This document shows, piece by piece, positions 1 to 8,000 of a DNA stretch of 13,390 nucleotides. How positions within the stretch are numbered: the first letter of the stretch is position 1; each line of letters opens with the position of its first letter. This stretch comes from an uncultured Selenomonadales bacterium (GTDB lineage Bacteria; Bacillota; Negativicutes; Selenomonadales; Selenomonadaceae). Made by a program: the position numbers and the translations under genes. The notes beneath the pieces were generated by a model. It did not search any database. It was not told the DNA's origin and saw only the letters and a list, made by a program, of their open reading frames with translations. The stretch lies in contig CAMNLS010000017.1 in NCBI GenBank assembly GCA_946543495.1, forward strand, positions 1 to 13,390. The letters are read 5' to 3'.

Positions 1-1264
1 CGATATAGGGCGAGGCGTAAAGCAAATTATTCTTCGCGAGGCAAAAAGTATTCTTAAGTTCGCCGCCGATAGCCAACGCCGCGCCTTTGCCGCGATAGAA
101 AATCGGAAGTGGAGCATAGCCGCGACTTCTGCGAATCATCGAAGGTTTATCGTCAACGAAGTCCATAACGGAATCATCTGCGCGGAGAAGAATTTTTCTG
201 TCGTGACTTAGTATCGCGTCGCATTCAAGATTTTTAATGGCGTCGTCGTCGTCGATGGTAATCGGCACGCCTGACGGGTTGCCGCTAGTCATGATGAGTG
301 CGTCGGGAAAGTCGCTAAGCGCGTCGGGGAAGTCGAAGATAAGCAAATGCAACGGCGTGTAAGGGAGCATGACACCGAGTTTATTTATATCGGGCGCAAC
401 GTTCGCGGCAATGGAACCGCTTATTTTTTTCTGCAGGAGGACAATAGGTTTCTGAGGAGAGTCAAGGAAAGTCTCTTCGGCTTCGGTCAAGGAACATTCA
501 CGGCGGACGGAGGCAATATCTTTGAACATAACGGCAAAAGGTTTCGTCGGACGCGTTTTGGATTGGCGGAGGCGTTGAACGGCGTTGAAATTCCGCGCAT
601 CGCAAGCCAAGTGAAAGCCGCCGATACCTTTAATCGCGACAATCCCGCCGTCGACAAGAATTTTCCTGACGTGTTTAATGGTGTCGTGTCCGCGCAGATT
701 TTTTCCGAGCAAATACACTTCGCAACCGCAATCGTTGCAACAAATCGGTTGCGCGTCGTAGCGGCGGCTATTCGGATTGAAATACTCTTCGGCGCAAGCG
801 TCACACATAGGGAAATCGCCCATAGAAGTTCGTTCACGGTCGTAGGGCATATTCTTTAAAATCGTGAGGCGCGGCCCGCAAGCCGTGCAGTTAATAAAAG
901 GGTGCAGATAGCGTCGGTCGTTCGGGTCGAAGAGTTCAGCCTTGCACTTGTCGCAAATGGCGATGTCGGGAGAAACAAAAATATCGCCCGCCTCGCAAGT
1001 GCTGTTGATGATTTTGAAGTCGGAAAAAGTTTCGTCGGGCAAGGCGTCCACGTCAACTTTCAAGATAGCCGAGCGCGGCGGATTCCTACGTTGGAGCGCG
1101 TCGAGAAAATTTTTTAAGTCGTCGTCGGAGCCTTGCGCGAAAACTTCTACGTAAGAGCCGCGATTGGAGACGCTACCGAAGATATTAAATTCATTAGCAA
1201 GGCGACTGACAAACGGACGAAAGCCCACGCCTTGAACAATCCCGAAAACTTTTATGTTGAGCAA
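1..1264 (-). CDS. hypF: Carbamoyltransferase HypF, [NiFe] hydrogenase maturation protein (5' part, cut by left edge)
   Basis: HypF uses carbamoyl phosphate and ATP to make the thiocarbamate on HypE that becomes the cyanide ligands of [NiFe] hydrogenases. I translated 421 codons without a stop. Residues 1-90 are an acylphosphatase domain with GIVQGVGFRPFV and a conserved Asn near residue 34. Two zinc motifs follow, with Cys at 104/107, 126/129, 154/157 and 176/179, which is exactly the HypF spacing C-x2-C-x18-C-x2-C-x24-C-x2-C-x18-C-x2-C. The YrdC-like domain has KGIGGFHLACDA at 212-223, then KPFAVM and SGNPSG at 327-332. The last residues begin the carbamoyltransferase domain (LAIGGELKNT). 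HypF is usually about 750 residues, so the C-terminal 330 or so lie outside the window. The start is TTG at 1264: a stop codon sits three codons upstream, no ATG is near, and GGGGTGA lies 6 bases ahead. A TACAAT box at 1284-1289 is a possible -10. Other hyp genes may lie to the left; none is visible here. Confidence 0.95.
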   Translation of the reverse strand, partial: MLNIKVFGIVQGVGFRPFVSRLANEFNIFGSVSNRGSYVEVFAQGSDDDLKNFLDALQRRNPPRSAILKVDVDALPDETFSDFKIINSTCEAGDIFVSPDIAICDKCKAELFDPNDRRYLHPFINCTACGPRLTILKNMPYDRERTSMGDFPMCDACAEEYFNPNSRRYDAQPICCNDCGCEVYLLGKNLRGHDTIKHVRKILVDGGIVAIKGIGGFHLACDARNFNAVQRLRQSKTRPTKPFAVMFKDIASVRRECSLTEAEETFLDSPQKPIVLLQKKISGSIAANVAPDINKLGVMLPYTPLHLLIFDFPDALSDFPDALIMTSGNPSGVPITIDDDDAIKNLECDAILSHDRKILLRADDSVMDFVDDKPSMIRRSRGYAPLPIFYRGKGAALAIGGELKNTFCLAKNNLLYASPYI

Positions 1265-1300
1265 TGTAATTCACCCCACGCCGATTGTAACAGAAACTTT

Positions 1301-1335
1301 AAACGCAAAAGGCGGAAGTTTTAAGCTCCCGCCTT
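1301..1335 (-). terminator. Probable intrinsic terminator after tRNA-Pro
   Basis: On the minus strand a 10-position stem with one A/C mismatch (arms 1326-1335 and 1309-1318, core AAGGCGG/CCGCCTT) closes a 7-base loop. It is followed by TTTTGCGTTT. It lies 14 bases past the CCA end of the tRNA and ahead of hypF, so it should end the tRNA transcript. The T-run is interrupted, which lowers confidence. Confidence 0.55.
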
Positions 1336-1349
1336 GAAGATTTCAATAT

Positions 1350-1426
1350 TGGTCGGGTTGACAGGATTTGAACCTGCGACCCCCGCGTCCCGAACACGGT
1401 GCTCTACCAAACTGAGCCACAACCCG
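1350..1426 (-). tRNA. tRNA-Pro (anticodon CGG)
   Basis: The reverse complement folds into a complete 77-base cloverleaf. The 7-bp acceptor stem is CGGGTTG/CAACCCG, the D arm is GCTC...GAGC, and the anticodon stem is CCGTG/CGCGG with loop TTCGGGA, giving anticodon CGG (plus-strand 1390-1392). The T arm is GCAGG-TTCAAAT-CCTGT. Discriminator A73 and the CCA end are encoded. The first pair C1-G72 with A73 is the bacterial tRNA-Pro identity signature. It reads CCG codons. It has its own promoter directly upstream and a probable terminator downstream. Confidence 0.96.
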
Positions 1427-1438
1427 AAAACGCTTGCC

Positions 1439-1467
1439 ATTATAGACGATTGATTTTTAAATTGCAA
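1439..1467 (-). promoter_or_regulatory. Sigma-A type promoter of tRNA-Pro
   Basis: TTGCAA (1462-1467) and a perfect TATAAT (1439-1444) are separated by exactly 17 bases on the minus strand. The expected start site is about 6 bases ahead of the mature tRNA 5' end at 1426. The -35 box lies only 3 bases beyond the stop codon of the upstream gene, so the tRNA can be made alone or by read-through. Confidence 0.8.
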
Positions 1468-1470
1468 GCC

Positions 1471-1962
1471 CTAAGCCGCTAAAAAATTCCGCAACTCATC
1501 AATTAAGCCGTTGACTGTCGAGAAATGATTTGCTTCCTGCGCAAGGGAATTTACTTTGCGTTCAAGCTCTTCACTCGTCAAAGAACTGCGGGAGGCTTCT
1601 TCATCAAGCGAATGGCAATAGCTTACGAGGCAGTTATAATGAATGTTGTAGCGGTTTTCGTAGAGGAGATGAACAAAATATTTCGCCAGCCCCGCTTGCA
1701 ACGTCGTGAACGTATCGAAATTCAAACTTGCTCGCTGTTCAACGTCGTTAAGATTATACGATGACCAATCCTTCAACGCGGCAACGTTATTAAAGTTCGT
1801 TTCGTGTTCAAGCTCGCTGATAGCCTGAATGGAAACCGCTCGCATGACTTCAAAGAACGGAAGATTAAAATAACTCTTTGTAGCGGCGTCGCAAAGTTCA
1901 CGCTCCCTGCCCGTCAAGTCGCCGCAAGGATTGTATTCCTTATGCTGAAGATTTTTAATCAT
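1471..1962 (-). CDS. Hypothetical protein, 163 residues, coupled to the ThrE-type exporter gene
   Basis: I do not recognise this protein. The sequence is a soluble-looking, acidic, probably mostly helical chain of 163 residues with no signal peptide and no membrane segment. It has four cysteines (near residues 13, 24, 110 and 115). The C-terminal third, from about residue 120, is rich in Glu, Leu and Ser in a heptad-like pattern and may form a coiled coil. The ATG is two bases after the exporter stop codon (TAA-CT-ATG), with GAGGG inside the end of the exporter gene serving as ribosome binding site. That spacing indicates one transcript and probable translational coupling. It may be an accessory or regulatory partner of the exporter, but only position supports this. 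No terminator separates it from the tRNA gene downstream. Confidence 0.75.
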   Translation of the reverse strand: MIKNLQHKEYNPCGDLTGRERELCDAATKSYFNLPFFEVMRAVSIQAISELEHETNFNNVAALKDWSSYNLNDVEQRASLNFDTFTTLQAGLAKYFVHLLYENRYNIHYNCLVSYCHSLDEEASRSSLTSEELERKVNSLAQEANHFSTVNGLIDELRNFLAA

Positions 1963-1964
1963 AG

Positions 1965-3314
1965 TTAATCCCTCGTTTCGTAAATCTCGTTGAGAAGTTT
2001 TTCTTGCTTATCCCTGCTCCGTTGCGTAAATGAACGGCTCGCGAAGATGTTAGGCATAGCCGCGCCGATTGCTATTGCTAAAATTATCAACAGCGCGTCG
2101 ACGCCCGATTGAACCGCTAATAAAAGTTCGTCAAGCGTGATTCGGCGAATGTTTATCACGGCGAATAGGAACCGATAAATCAATACGCCGGGTACAAGCG
2201 GAATGACTGCGGGCACGACTAAGACTAGTGACGGCGTGTGGAGCCAATGAACCGCTTTTATTGCAATAATGCTGACCAACGTCGCGCCCGCCAATGTTCC
2301 GACCGGCGAACTCATGCCCAGTTCAAAGATAAAGAAATTTCTCGTGCAGACGCAGATTGCTCCGCCCAATGCCGCCGCGAATAATAATCTCGTTGGCATG
2401 TTGAAGAAGATTGCAAAGCTCATCGCGCCGACAGCCGCCGCCAACGCGAATATTAAATAATTACTATCGGGACGCGTGGCAAGGCTCGTGAATGAATCAA
2501 AGTCCGCCATGCCGATTGCAAAGACAATTCCGAAAGTCATTGCGCCGACGATTATTAGCGTGTGAATCGTTCGCGCCGCGCCGCTGATTAAATATGTGTT
2601 AAGCATGTCACTGAAAGCATTAATCATCGGGACGCCCGGCACAAGGAATAACGCCGCGGCAATAAGCGGATGCCAAGGGGTCGCCGTCGGCAGGAAGTGT
2701 GTAAGGTAAGCAACAATCGTAGCCGTGAACGCCGCGAACGTCATTGATATATAAGGATTCACTCCGAAACGTTCGGCGCATTGCATTTGAACAATCTTAG
2801 CGATAATCGCCGCTAATGCCGTATAAATTGCCGCGTTGATGTCGCAGCCAAACAAAGTACAAAAAGCTCCGCAACCAAAGCCCGCCGATAAAACGGTTAG
2901 CCAATGCGGATAGCGCGGACGATTGGCAACGGCTTCAAGCTCTCCTTTAAACTCTTCCAACGTGTAATGCTCGCGAAGTGCCCGCCATGTTAGCCGACTC
3001 ACTGCCGAAATTATCTTCATGTTGACGGCGTGTTTCGGACACTTCCTGAACGACGTATGCGAATGGTGCTCGTCGCTTATGTTAAGCATTAATGTCGTGT
3101 ACATTATGTGCAGATGAAATTTTTCGCCGTCAATGCCCATGTACGCCGCAACCCTTTTCATGTCCCGGACAATTTGCGGTGTATCAGCTCCGTTCTCCAT
3201 GAGCAACTGCCCAACCGTCAAGATAAGCTCCGCTTTCTTTCCGATTTCGGCGAATGCCTCGCGCAGTAGTTCGCGTTGTTCCTCGTAATAAGTTTTAAAA
3301 TCTTCTTCTTGCAT
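1965..3314 (-). CDS. Threonine/serine exporter family membrane protein (fused ThrE type)
   Basis: This 449-residue protein has the architecture of the ThrE family, which in Corynebacterium exports threonine and serine by proton antiport. Residues 1-130 are a cytosolic domain of the DUF1212/YjjP type, with LLMENGADTPQIVRDMKRVA near 37-56. About ten hydrophobic segments follow from about residue 137. The family's repeated Pro-Gly motif appears twice: LFLVPGVPMINAFSDML (222-238) and VVPAVIPLVPGVLIY (366-380). The second falls in the YjjB-like half, which starts near residue 285. Many bacteria encode the two halves separately; here they are one chain. The ATG at 3314 has GGGAGGA 6 bases ahead and an extended -10 promoter 20 bases ahead. 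The 163-residue protein gene follows after 2 bases. The substrate could be another small metabolite such as a carboxylate; the sequence does not decide. Confidence 0.88.
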   Translation of the reverse strand: MQEEDFKTYYEEQRELLREAFAEIGKKAELILTVGQLLMENGADTPQIVRDMKRVAAYMGIDGEKFHLHIMYTTLMLNISDEHHSHTSFRKCPKHAVNMKIISAVSRLTWRALREHYTLEEFKGELEAVANRPRYPHWLTVLSAGFGCGAFCTLFGCDINAAIYTALAAIIAKIVQMQCAERFGVNPYISMTFAAFTATIVAYLTHFLPTATPWHPLIAAALFLVPGVPMINAFSDMLNTYLISGAARTIHTLIIVGAMTFGIVFAIGMADFDSFTSLATRPDSNYLIFALAAAVGAMSFAIFFNMPTRLLFAAALGGAICVCTRNFFIFELGMSSPVGTLAGATLVSIIAIKAVHWLHTPSLVLVVPAVIPLVPGVLIYRFLFAVINIRRITLDELLLAVQSGVDALLIILAIAIGAAMPNIFASRSFTQRSRDKQEKLLNEIYETRD

Positions 3315-3315
3315 A

Positions 3316-3360
3316 AAAAATCCTCCCTGCGCCGATTATAGCATACGAGAGAGGATTTTT
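3316..3360 (-). terminator. Terminator-like hairpin overlapping the exporter ribosome binding site
   Basis: On the minus strand the arms 3348-3360 and 3316-3328 can form a 13-bp stem with one G-U pair. The loop has 19 bases, and the stem is followed at once by the exporter ATG. The right arm contains the ribosome binding site GGGAGGA and ends in six T's. Transcripts arriving from the aldehyde dehydrogenase gene would either terminate here or carry a masked ribosome binding site. The exporter's own promoter lies in the loop, so its transcript would lack the left arm. Confidence 0.6.
3335..3343 (-). promoter_or_regulatory. Extended -10 promoter of the exporter gene
   Basis: TGCTATAAT on the minus strand matches the extended -10 consensus TGnTATAAT. 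No good -35 box is seen at 16-18 bases, which is normal for extended -10 promoters. The start site would fall near 3328, giving a leader of about 14 bases that begins just ahead of the ribosome binding site. Confidence 0.6.
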
Positions 3361-3378
3361 ATTCACTGCAAAAAAATT

Positions 3379-4867
3379 TTAGTAGAGACCGCTCGGAGCC
3401 TCGCTGAGATCGATAAAGATATTCTTCTTCTGCGTATAAGCGTTCATGATGAGCTTGTGAGTCTCGCGCCCGATGCCCGACTTCTTGTAGCCGCCAAAAG
3501 GCGCGCCGGCTGGTAACTGGTTATAACAATTAAGCCACATGCGCCCCGTCTCGATTGCGCGAGCCACACGCAACGCCCGATTGATGTCCTGCGTCCATAC
3601 AGCTCCGCCCAAGCCATACTCGCTATCGTTAGCTTGCTTGATGACTTCTTCTTCGTCGTGGAACTTGATGACGACTGCCACTGGTCCGAAAATTTCTTCG
3701 CAGGCAACGCGCATGGAATTATTCACATCGGCAAGCAACGTGGGCTGCATGAACGCGCCGTTCTCGCCGCCTTCGACTTTAGCCTTTGCGCCGCCTGTAA
3801 TGACTTGTGCACCTTCCGCCTTGCCAATCTCAACGTAATTCAAAATCTTTTCGAGCTGACGATTGTCAATCTGCGAACCCATTTGCGTATCGGCTTCCCA
3901 CGGCAGACCGACTTTGACAGATTCAAACTTAGCTTTGAGCGCGGCGACGAACTTATCATAAATCGTATCCTGCACGAAGATACGCGAGCCCGCGCAACAC
4001 ACTTGCCCTTGATTGAAGAGGATACCGAGGCACGCGCCGTCAATCGCCTTGTCGAAGTTGCAATCTTCAAAGTAAATGTTAGCAGACTTGCCGCCGAGTT
4101 CTAACGTCGCGGGAATGAGTTTATCAGCCGCTGCCTTAGCCACAGAGTAGCCGACTTCCGTTGAGCCCGTGAACGCAAGCTTGCTTATGTCGGGGTGGTC
4201 AAGGAGATATTGTCCGGTCTTGCCGCCGCTACCCGTGACGATGTTAAGGACACCTGCGGGCAGTTCCTTTTCGATAAGCTTCATGAGTTCGAGGACGCTA
4301 AGTGATGTCGTGCTTGACGGCTTAAAGACAATGCAGTTGCCCGTTGCCAAAGCCGGAGCCAACTTCCACGCCGCCATAAGGTATGGGAAATTCCAAGGGA
4401 CAATCTGTCCGACGACGCCGATTGGCTCGTTAAGGATAAGGCTCAAGGTATTTTCGTTGATGACGCTTGCAGAACCTTCTTCAGAGCGAATGACGCCCGC
4501 GAAGTAGCGGAAGTGGTCGGAGCCCATCGGAATATCAATGTTCATAGTCTCGCGAATGGGCTTGCCGTTGTCGAGCGTCTCAATCATTGCAAGATGCTCT
4601 TTGTTCGCGTCGATGATGTCGGCGATTTTAAGAAGAATGGTTGCGCGTTCGGTGATTGAAGTTTTCTTCCACGCGGGGAAGGCTTTCCACGCCGCCTTAA
4701 CAGCGTCGTCAACGTCCTGCTTGCTACCGGCGCGGCAACTTTGCACATGAATTCGCCGTTCGCCGGATTGTACACGTCGAAGGTCTTGCCGTCCTCAGCG
4801 TCGCGCATTTGCCGTCGATGTAGAGTTGATAGCTGTCCTGCCAAATTTTCTTCGGAACCGATGCCAT
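3379..4867 (-). pseudogene. NAD(P)-dependent aldehyde dehydrogenase, disrupted by two 1-base frameshifts
   Basis: The family oxidises aldehydes to acids with NAD(P)+. The true start is ATG at 4867, with GGGAGGG 8 bases ahead and a good promoter. It reads MASVPKKIWQDSYQLYIDGK, then loses frame near 4806, where one G appears missing (expected DGKWRDAEDGKTF). The next stretch reads DAEDGKTFDVYNPANGEFMCKVAA and loses frame again near 4731-4734, before AGSKQDVDDAV. The remaining 440 or so codons are intact to the TAA at 3379. Restoring two bases gives 496 residues, the normal length. The catalytic machinery is intact: NFPYLMAAWK, ELGGKS, GQVCCAGSR with the nucleophile Cys at restored residue 291, and GAPFGGYKKSGIGRE. 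The best substrate guess is acetaldehyde or a similar short aldehyde. It may be a recent pseudogene or carry sequencing errors; a GTG in the last frame (4746) lacks a ribosome binding site. Confidence 0.85.
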
Positions 4868-4898
4868 AGAAGAATCCCTCCCAAATGAATTTGCATAC

Positions 4899-4929
4899 AT
4901 TATACAGCATTGAAGTTATATCCTGTCAA
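4899..4929 (-). promoter_or_regulatory. Promoter of the aldehyde dehydrogenase gene
   Basis: On the minus strand a perfect TTGACA (4924-4929) precedes a perfect TATAAT (4899-4904). The 19-base spacer is longer than the ideal 17; TGTATA two bases upstream would give 17. The leader to the ATG at 4867 is about 25 bases and contains the ribosome binding site. Confidence 0.65.
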
Positions 4930-4955
4930 GAAGAATTTCAATCAGCGCAAATGAT

Positions 4956-4984
4956 TTTACTTTTTTATAACCGCGTGTTATAAT
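4956..4984 (+). promoter_or_regulatory. Promoter of nifJ
   Basis: TATAAT (4979-4984) is preceded by TG at 4976-4977, giving an extended -10. A TTTACT at 4956-4961 lies 17 bases upstream as a weak -35. The start site should be near 4991, leaving a leader of about 30 bases. The -10 is covered by an inverted repeat. Confidence 0.65.
4965..4983. promoter_or_regulatory. Operator-like inverted repeat over the nifJ -10 box
   Basis: TTATAAC-CGCGT-GTTATAA is a perfect 7-bp inverted repeat with a 5-base centre. The right half covers five of the six bases of the -10 box, and the left half lies in the -35/-10 spacer. A bound repressor would block RNA polymerase. The half-sites do not match Rex or FNR consensus sites, so I cannot name a regulator. 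The TATAAT itself supplies part of the symmetry, so chance is possible. Confidence 0.4.
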
Positions 4985-5021
4985 CGCCTGCAATTTATTG
5001 AAGGGAGACTTTTGAAAGTAT

Positions 5022-8000
5022 ATGGGCAAAAAAATGAAGACGATGGACGGCAATCAGGCGGCGGCGTATATCTCTTACGCATTCACGGACGTTGCCGCAA
5101 TTTATCCTATCACACCTTCCTCGCCTATGGCTGAAGACGTTGATAACATGGCGGCTAAAGGCGTCAAAAATATTTTCGGACAGAAAGTCCGTTTGGTTGA
5201 AATGCAATCGGAAGCGGGCGCGGCAGGTACCGTTCATGGTTCACTGCAAGCGGGCGCACTCACCACGACTTACACGGCGTCGCAAGGTTTCTTGCTGATG
5301 ATTCCGAACCTTTATAAAATCGCAGGCGAAATGCTTCCTGGCGTCTTTCATGTATCTGCGCGGGCATTGGCTACGTCGACGCTTAGCATCTTCGGCGATC
5401 ATCAAGACGTTATGGCGGCGCGGCAAACCGGTTGCGCAATGTTCGCCGAGTCAAGCGTTCAAGAAGTTATGGACTTGTCGGCAGTGGCTCATCTTGCCGC
5501 TATCAAAGGGCGCATTCCGTTTATAAACTTCTTCGACGGTTTTCGCACGTCGCACGAGATTCAAAAGGTCGAGATGATTGACTACGCTGACCTTGCTAAG
5601 CTCTTGGATTATGACGCGGTAAACGCCTTCAGACGCAACGCGCTCAATCCCGACCACCCTGTCATGCGCGGCACGGCGACTAATCCCGACGTTTATTTCC
5701 AAGTACGCGAGACCGTTAATAATAATTATAATAAACTTCCCGACCTCGTCGAAGAGATTATGGCGGAGCTTGGAAAAGTAACGGGGCGCGTTCATCACGT
5801 GTTCGACTACTTCGGAGCACCCGACGCTGAGCGCGTTATTGTCGCGATTGGTTCGGGCTGTCAAACGGCTAATGAGGCGGCGGCTTACCTCAACGCTAAA
5901 GGCGAAAAAGTCGGCGTTGTAAGCGTGCATTTGTATCGTCCATTCAGCGTCAAACACTTCATTAACGCCATTCCGAAGACCGTTAAGAAAGTCGCCGTCC
6001 TTGACCGCACAAAGGAAAGCGGTGCTCCCGGCGAGCCACTTTATCTCGATGTTAAGAGCGCGTTTTATGATTCTGATATTAAACCCGTTGTCATCGGCGG
6101 ACGTTTCGGACTCGGCGGCAAGGACACTACGCCCGACCAAATGCTTGCGATATTCGACGAGCTTAAGAAAGATTTTCCGCTCAACGGATTCACTATCGGC
6201 ATAAATGACGACGTATCAAATAAATCACTCGCGGCGACTCATCAAGACGTTGACTTGACGCCCGAAGGCACGACGGCTTGTAAGTTTTGGGGTCTCGGCT
6301 CTGATGGCACAGTCGGCGCGAACAAGTCCGCGATTAAAATCATCGGCGACAATACAAATCTCTACGCGCAGGCTTATTTTGCTTACGACTCCAAAAAATC
6401 CGGCGGCATCACGATGAGCCACCTTCGTTTCGGCAAAAGCCCGATAACCTCGCCTTATCTTATTAACAAGCCCGACTTCGTGAGTTGTTCGCAGAAAAGC
6501 TACGTCAACAATTACAATCTGATTGCGGGTCTGAAACGCGGCGGCACCTTCCTTTTGAATACTGATTGGAATGTCGAAGAGCTTAGCAAACATCTTCCAG
6601 CCTACATGAAACGCTACATTGCGAAGAACGAAATTAATTTCTACACCGTCAACGCCGTTAAGATTGCGGGCGAGCTTGGACTCGGCGGACGCTTTAACAT
6701 GGTAATGCAAGCGGCGTTCTTCAAGCTTACGAATATCATTAAGCTTGACGAGGCTGTTAAATATCTCAAAGACGCTGTTGAGAAGTCTTACGGCGCGAAG
6801 GGGCAAAATATCGTCGACATGAACTGCGGCGCGATTGACCAAGGCATTACGGCTTTGCATAAGGTTGAAGTTCCTGCCGATTGGGCGGACGCTCAAGACG
6901 AAGAAAAAATTTCGGCGGACGTTCCAAAGTTCATCAGCGACATTCAAAACGTCATGAACCGTCAAGAGGGCGACGAATTGCCCGTTAGCAAGTTCGTTGA
7001 GTTGGCGGACGGCACGTTCCCTGTCGGCGGCACGGCTTACGAGAAACGCGGCACGGCTATCAAAGTTCCCGCGTGGGATAAATCAAAATGCATCGGCTGC
7101 AATCAATGTTCGTTCGTCTGTCCGCACGCGGCGATTCGTCCGATTCTCACGACCGAAGACGAACTTAAAAATGCGCCCGAAGGTTTCGAGAGTATCCCGT
7201 CAAAAATTTCTCGCGGCGCGTACAATCTTACAATCGCCGTTTCGACTATGGACTGCCTCGGTTGCGGAAACTGCGCGCAGGTTTGTCCGAAGCAAGCGTT
7301 GACTATGGTTAAATACGACGACGCGGCGAAGGCTCGCCAAAAAGTTTTCGATTACGGAATGAAAGTTTCTCCGAAAAATAATCCGACGAAGAAGACGACG
7401 GTCGTCGGCAGTCAATTCGAGAAGCCGCTGTTCGAGTTCAGCGGCGCGTGCGCGGGTTGCGGCGAAACTCCTTACGCAAAACTTTTGACGCAACTTTTCG
7501 GCGATAGAATGATGATTGCCAACGCGACGGGCTGTTCGTCGATTTGGGGAGCCTCCGCGCCCGCTATGCCCTATACAAAGAATATTTTCGGCAGAGGTCC
7601 CGCTTGGGGCAACTCACTTTTTGAAGATAATGCCGAATACGGGCTTGGAATGTTCTTGGGCGTCAAAGCTGTGCGTGAAACTCTCGCTTCCGACGTTCAA
7701 AAGGCTCTTGAACTCGAAATTTCCGACGAACTTAAAGCCGAACTTAAAAATTGGCTTGATAATCGCGATATAAGCGAAAATACTCGCGAACGCGCCGATA
7801 AGTTGGCGGCGGTGCTTGAGGCTCAACGCGGCGACGATTCTTTACTCAATAAGATTTATAATAACCGTGACTTCTTCGTTAAGCGTTCACAATGGATATT
7901 CGGCGGTGACGGTTGGGCTTATGATATTGGCTACGGCGGACTGGATCACGTGTTAGCAAGCGGCGAAGACGTTAATATTTTCGTTTTCGACACTGAAGTT

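Noticed and set aside
241..255. Short GTC tandem repeat
   Set aside because: It encodes four aspartates within hypF and is too short to be a meaningful satellite or phase-variation tract.
347..859. A 170-codon plus-strand open frame at the left end
   Set aside because: It lies opposite hypF, whose zinc motifs and YrdC-like motifs read cleanly on the minus strand.
4965..4983. Rex (NADH-sensing repressor) operator at nifJ
   Set aside because: Rex sites are TTGTnAA-type half-sites with a different spacing; the half-site here is TTATAAC with a 5-base centre, so I kept it as an unnamed palindrome.
5451..6965. Long open frames on the minus strand (5451-6140 and 6225-6965) inside nifJ
   Set aside because: They lie opposite a gene with fully conserved active-site residues, have no ribosome binding sites and give no recognisable protein. 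They arise from the codon bias of the real gene.
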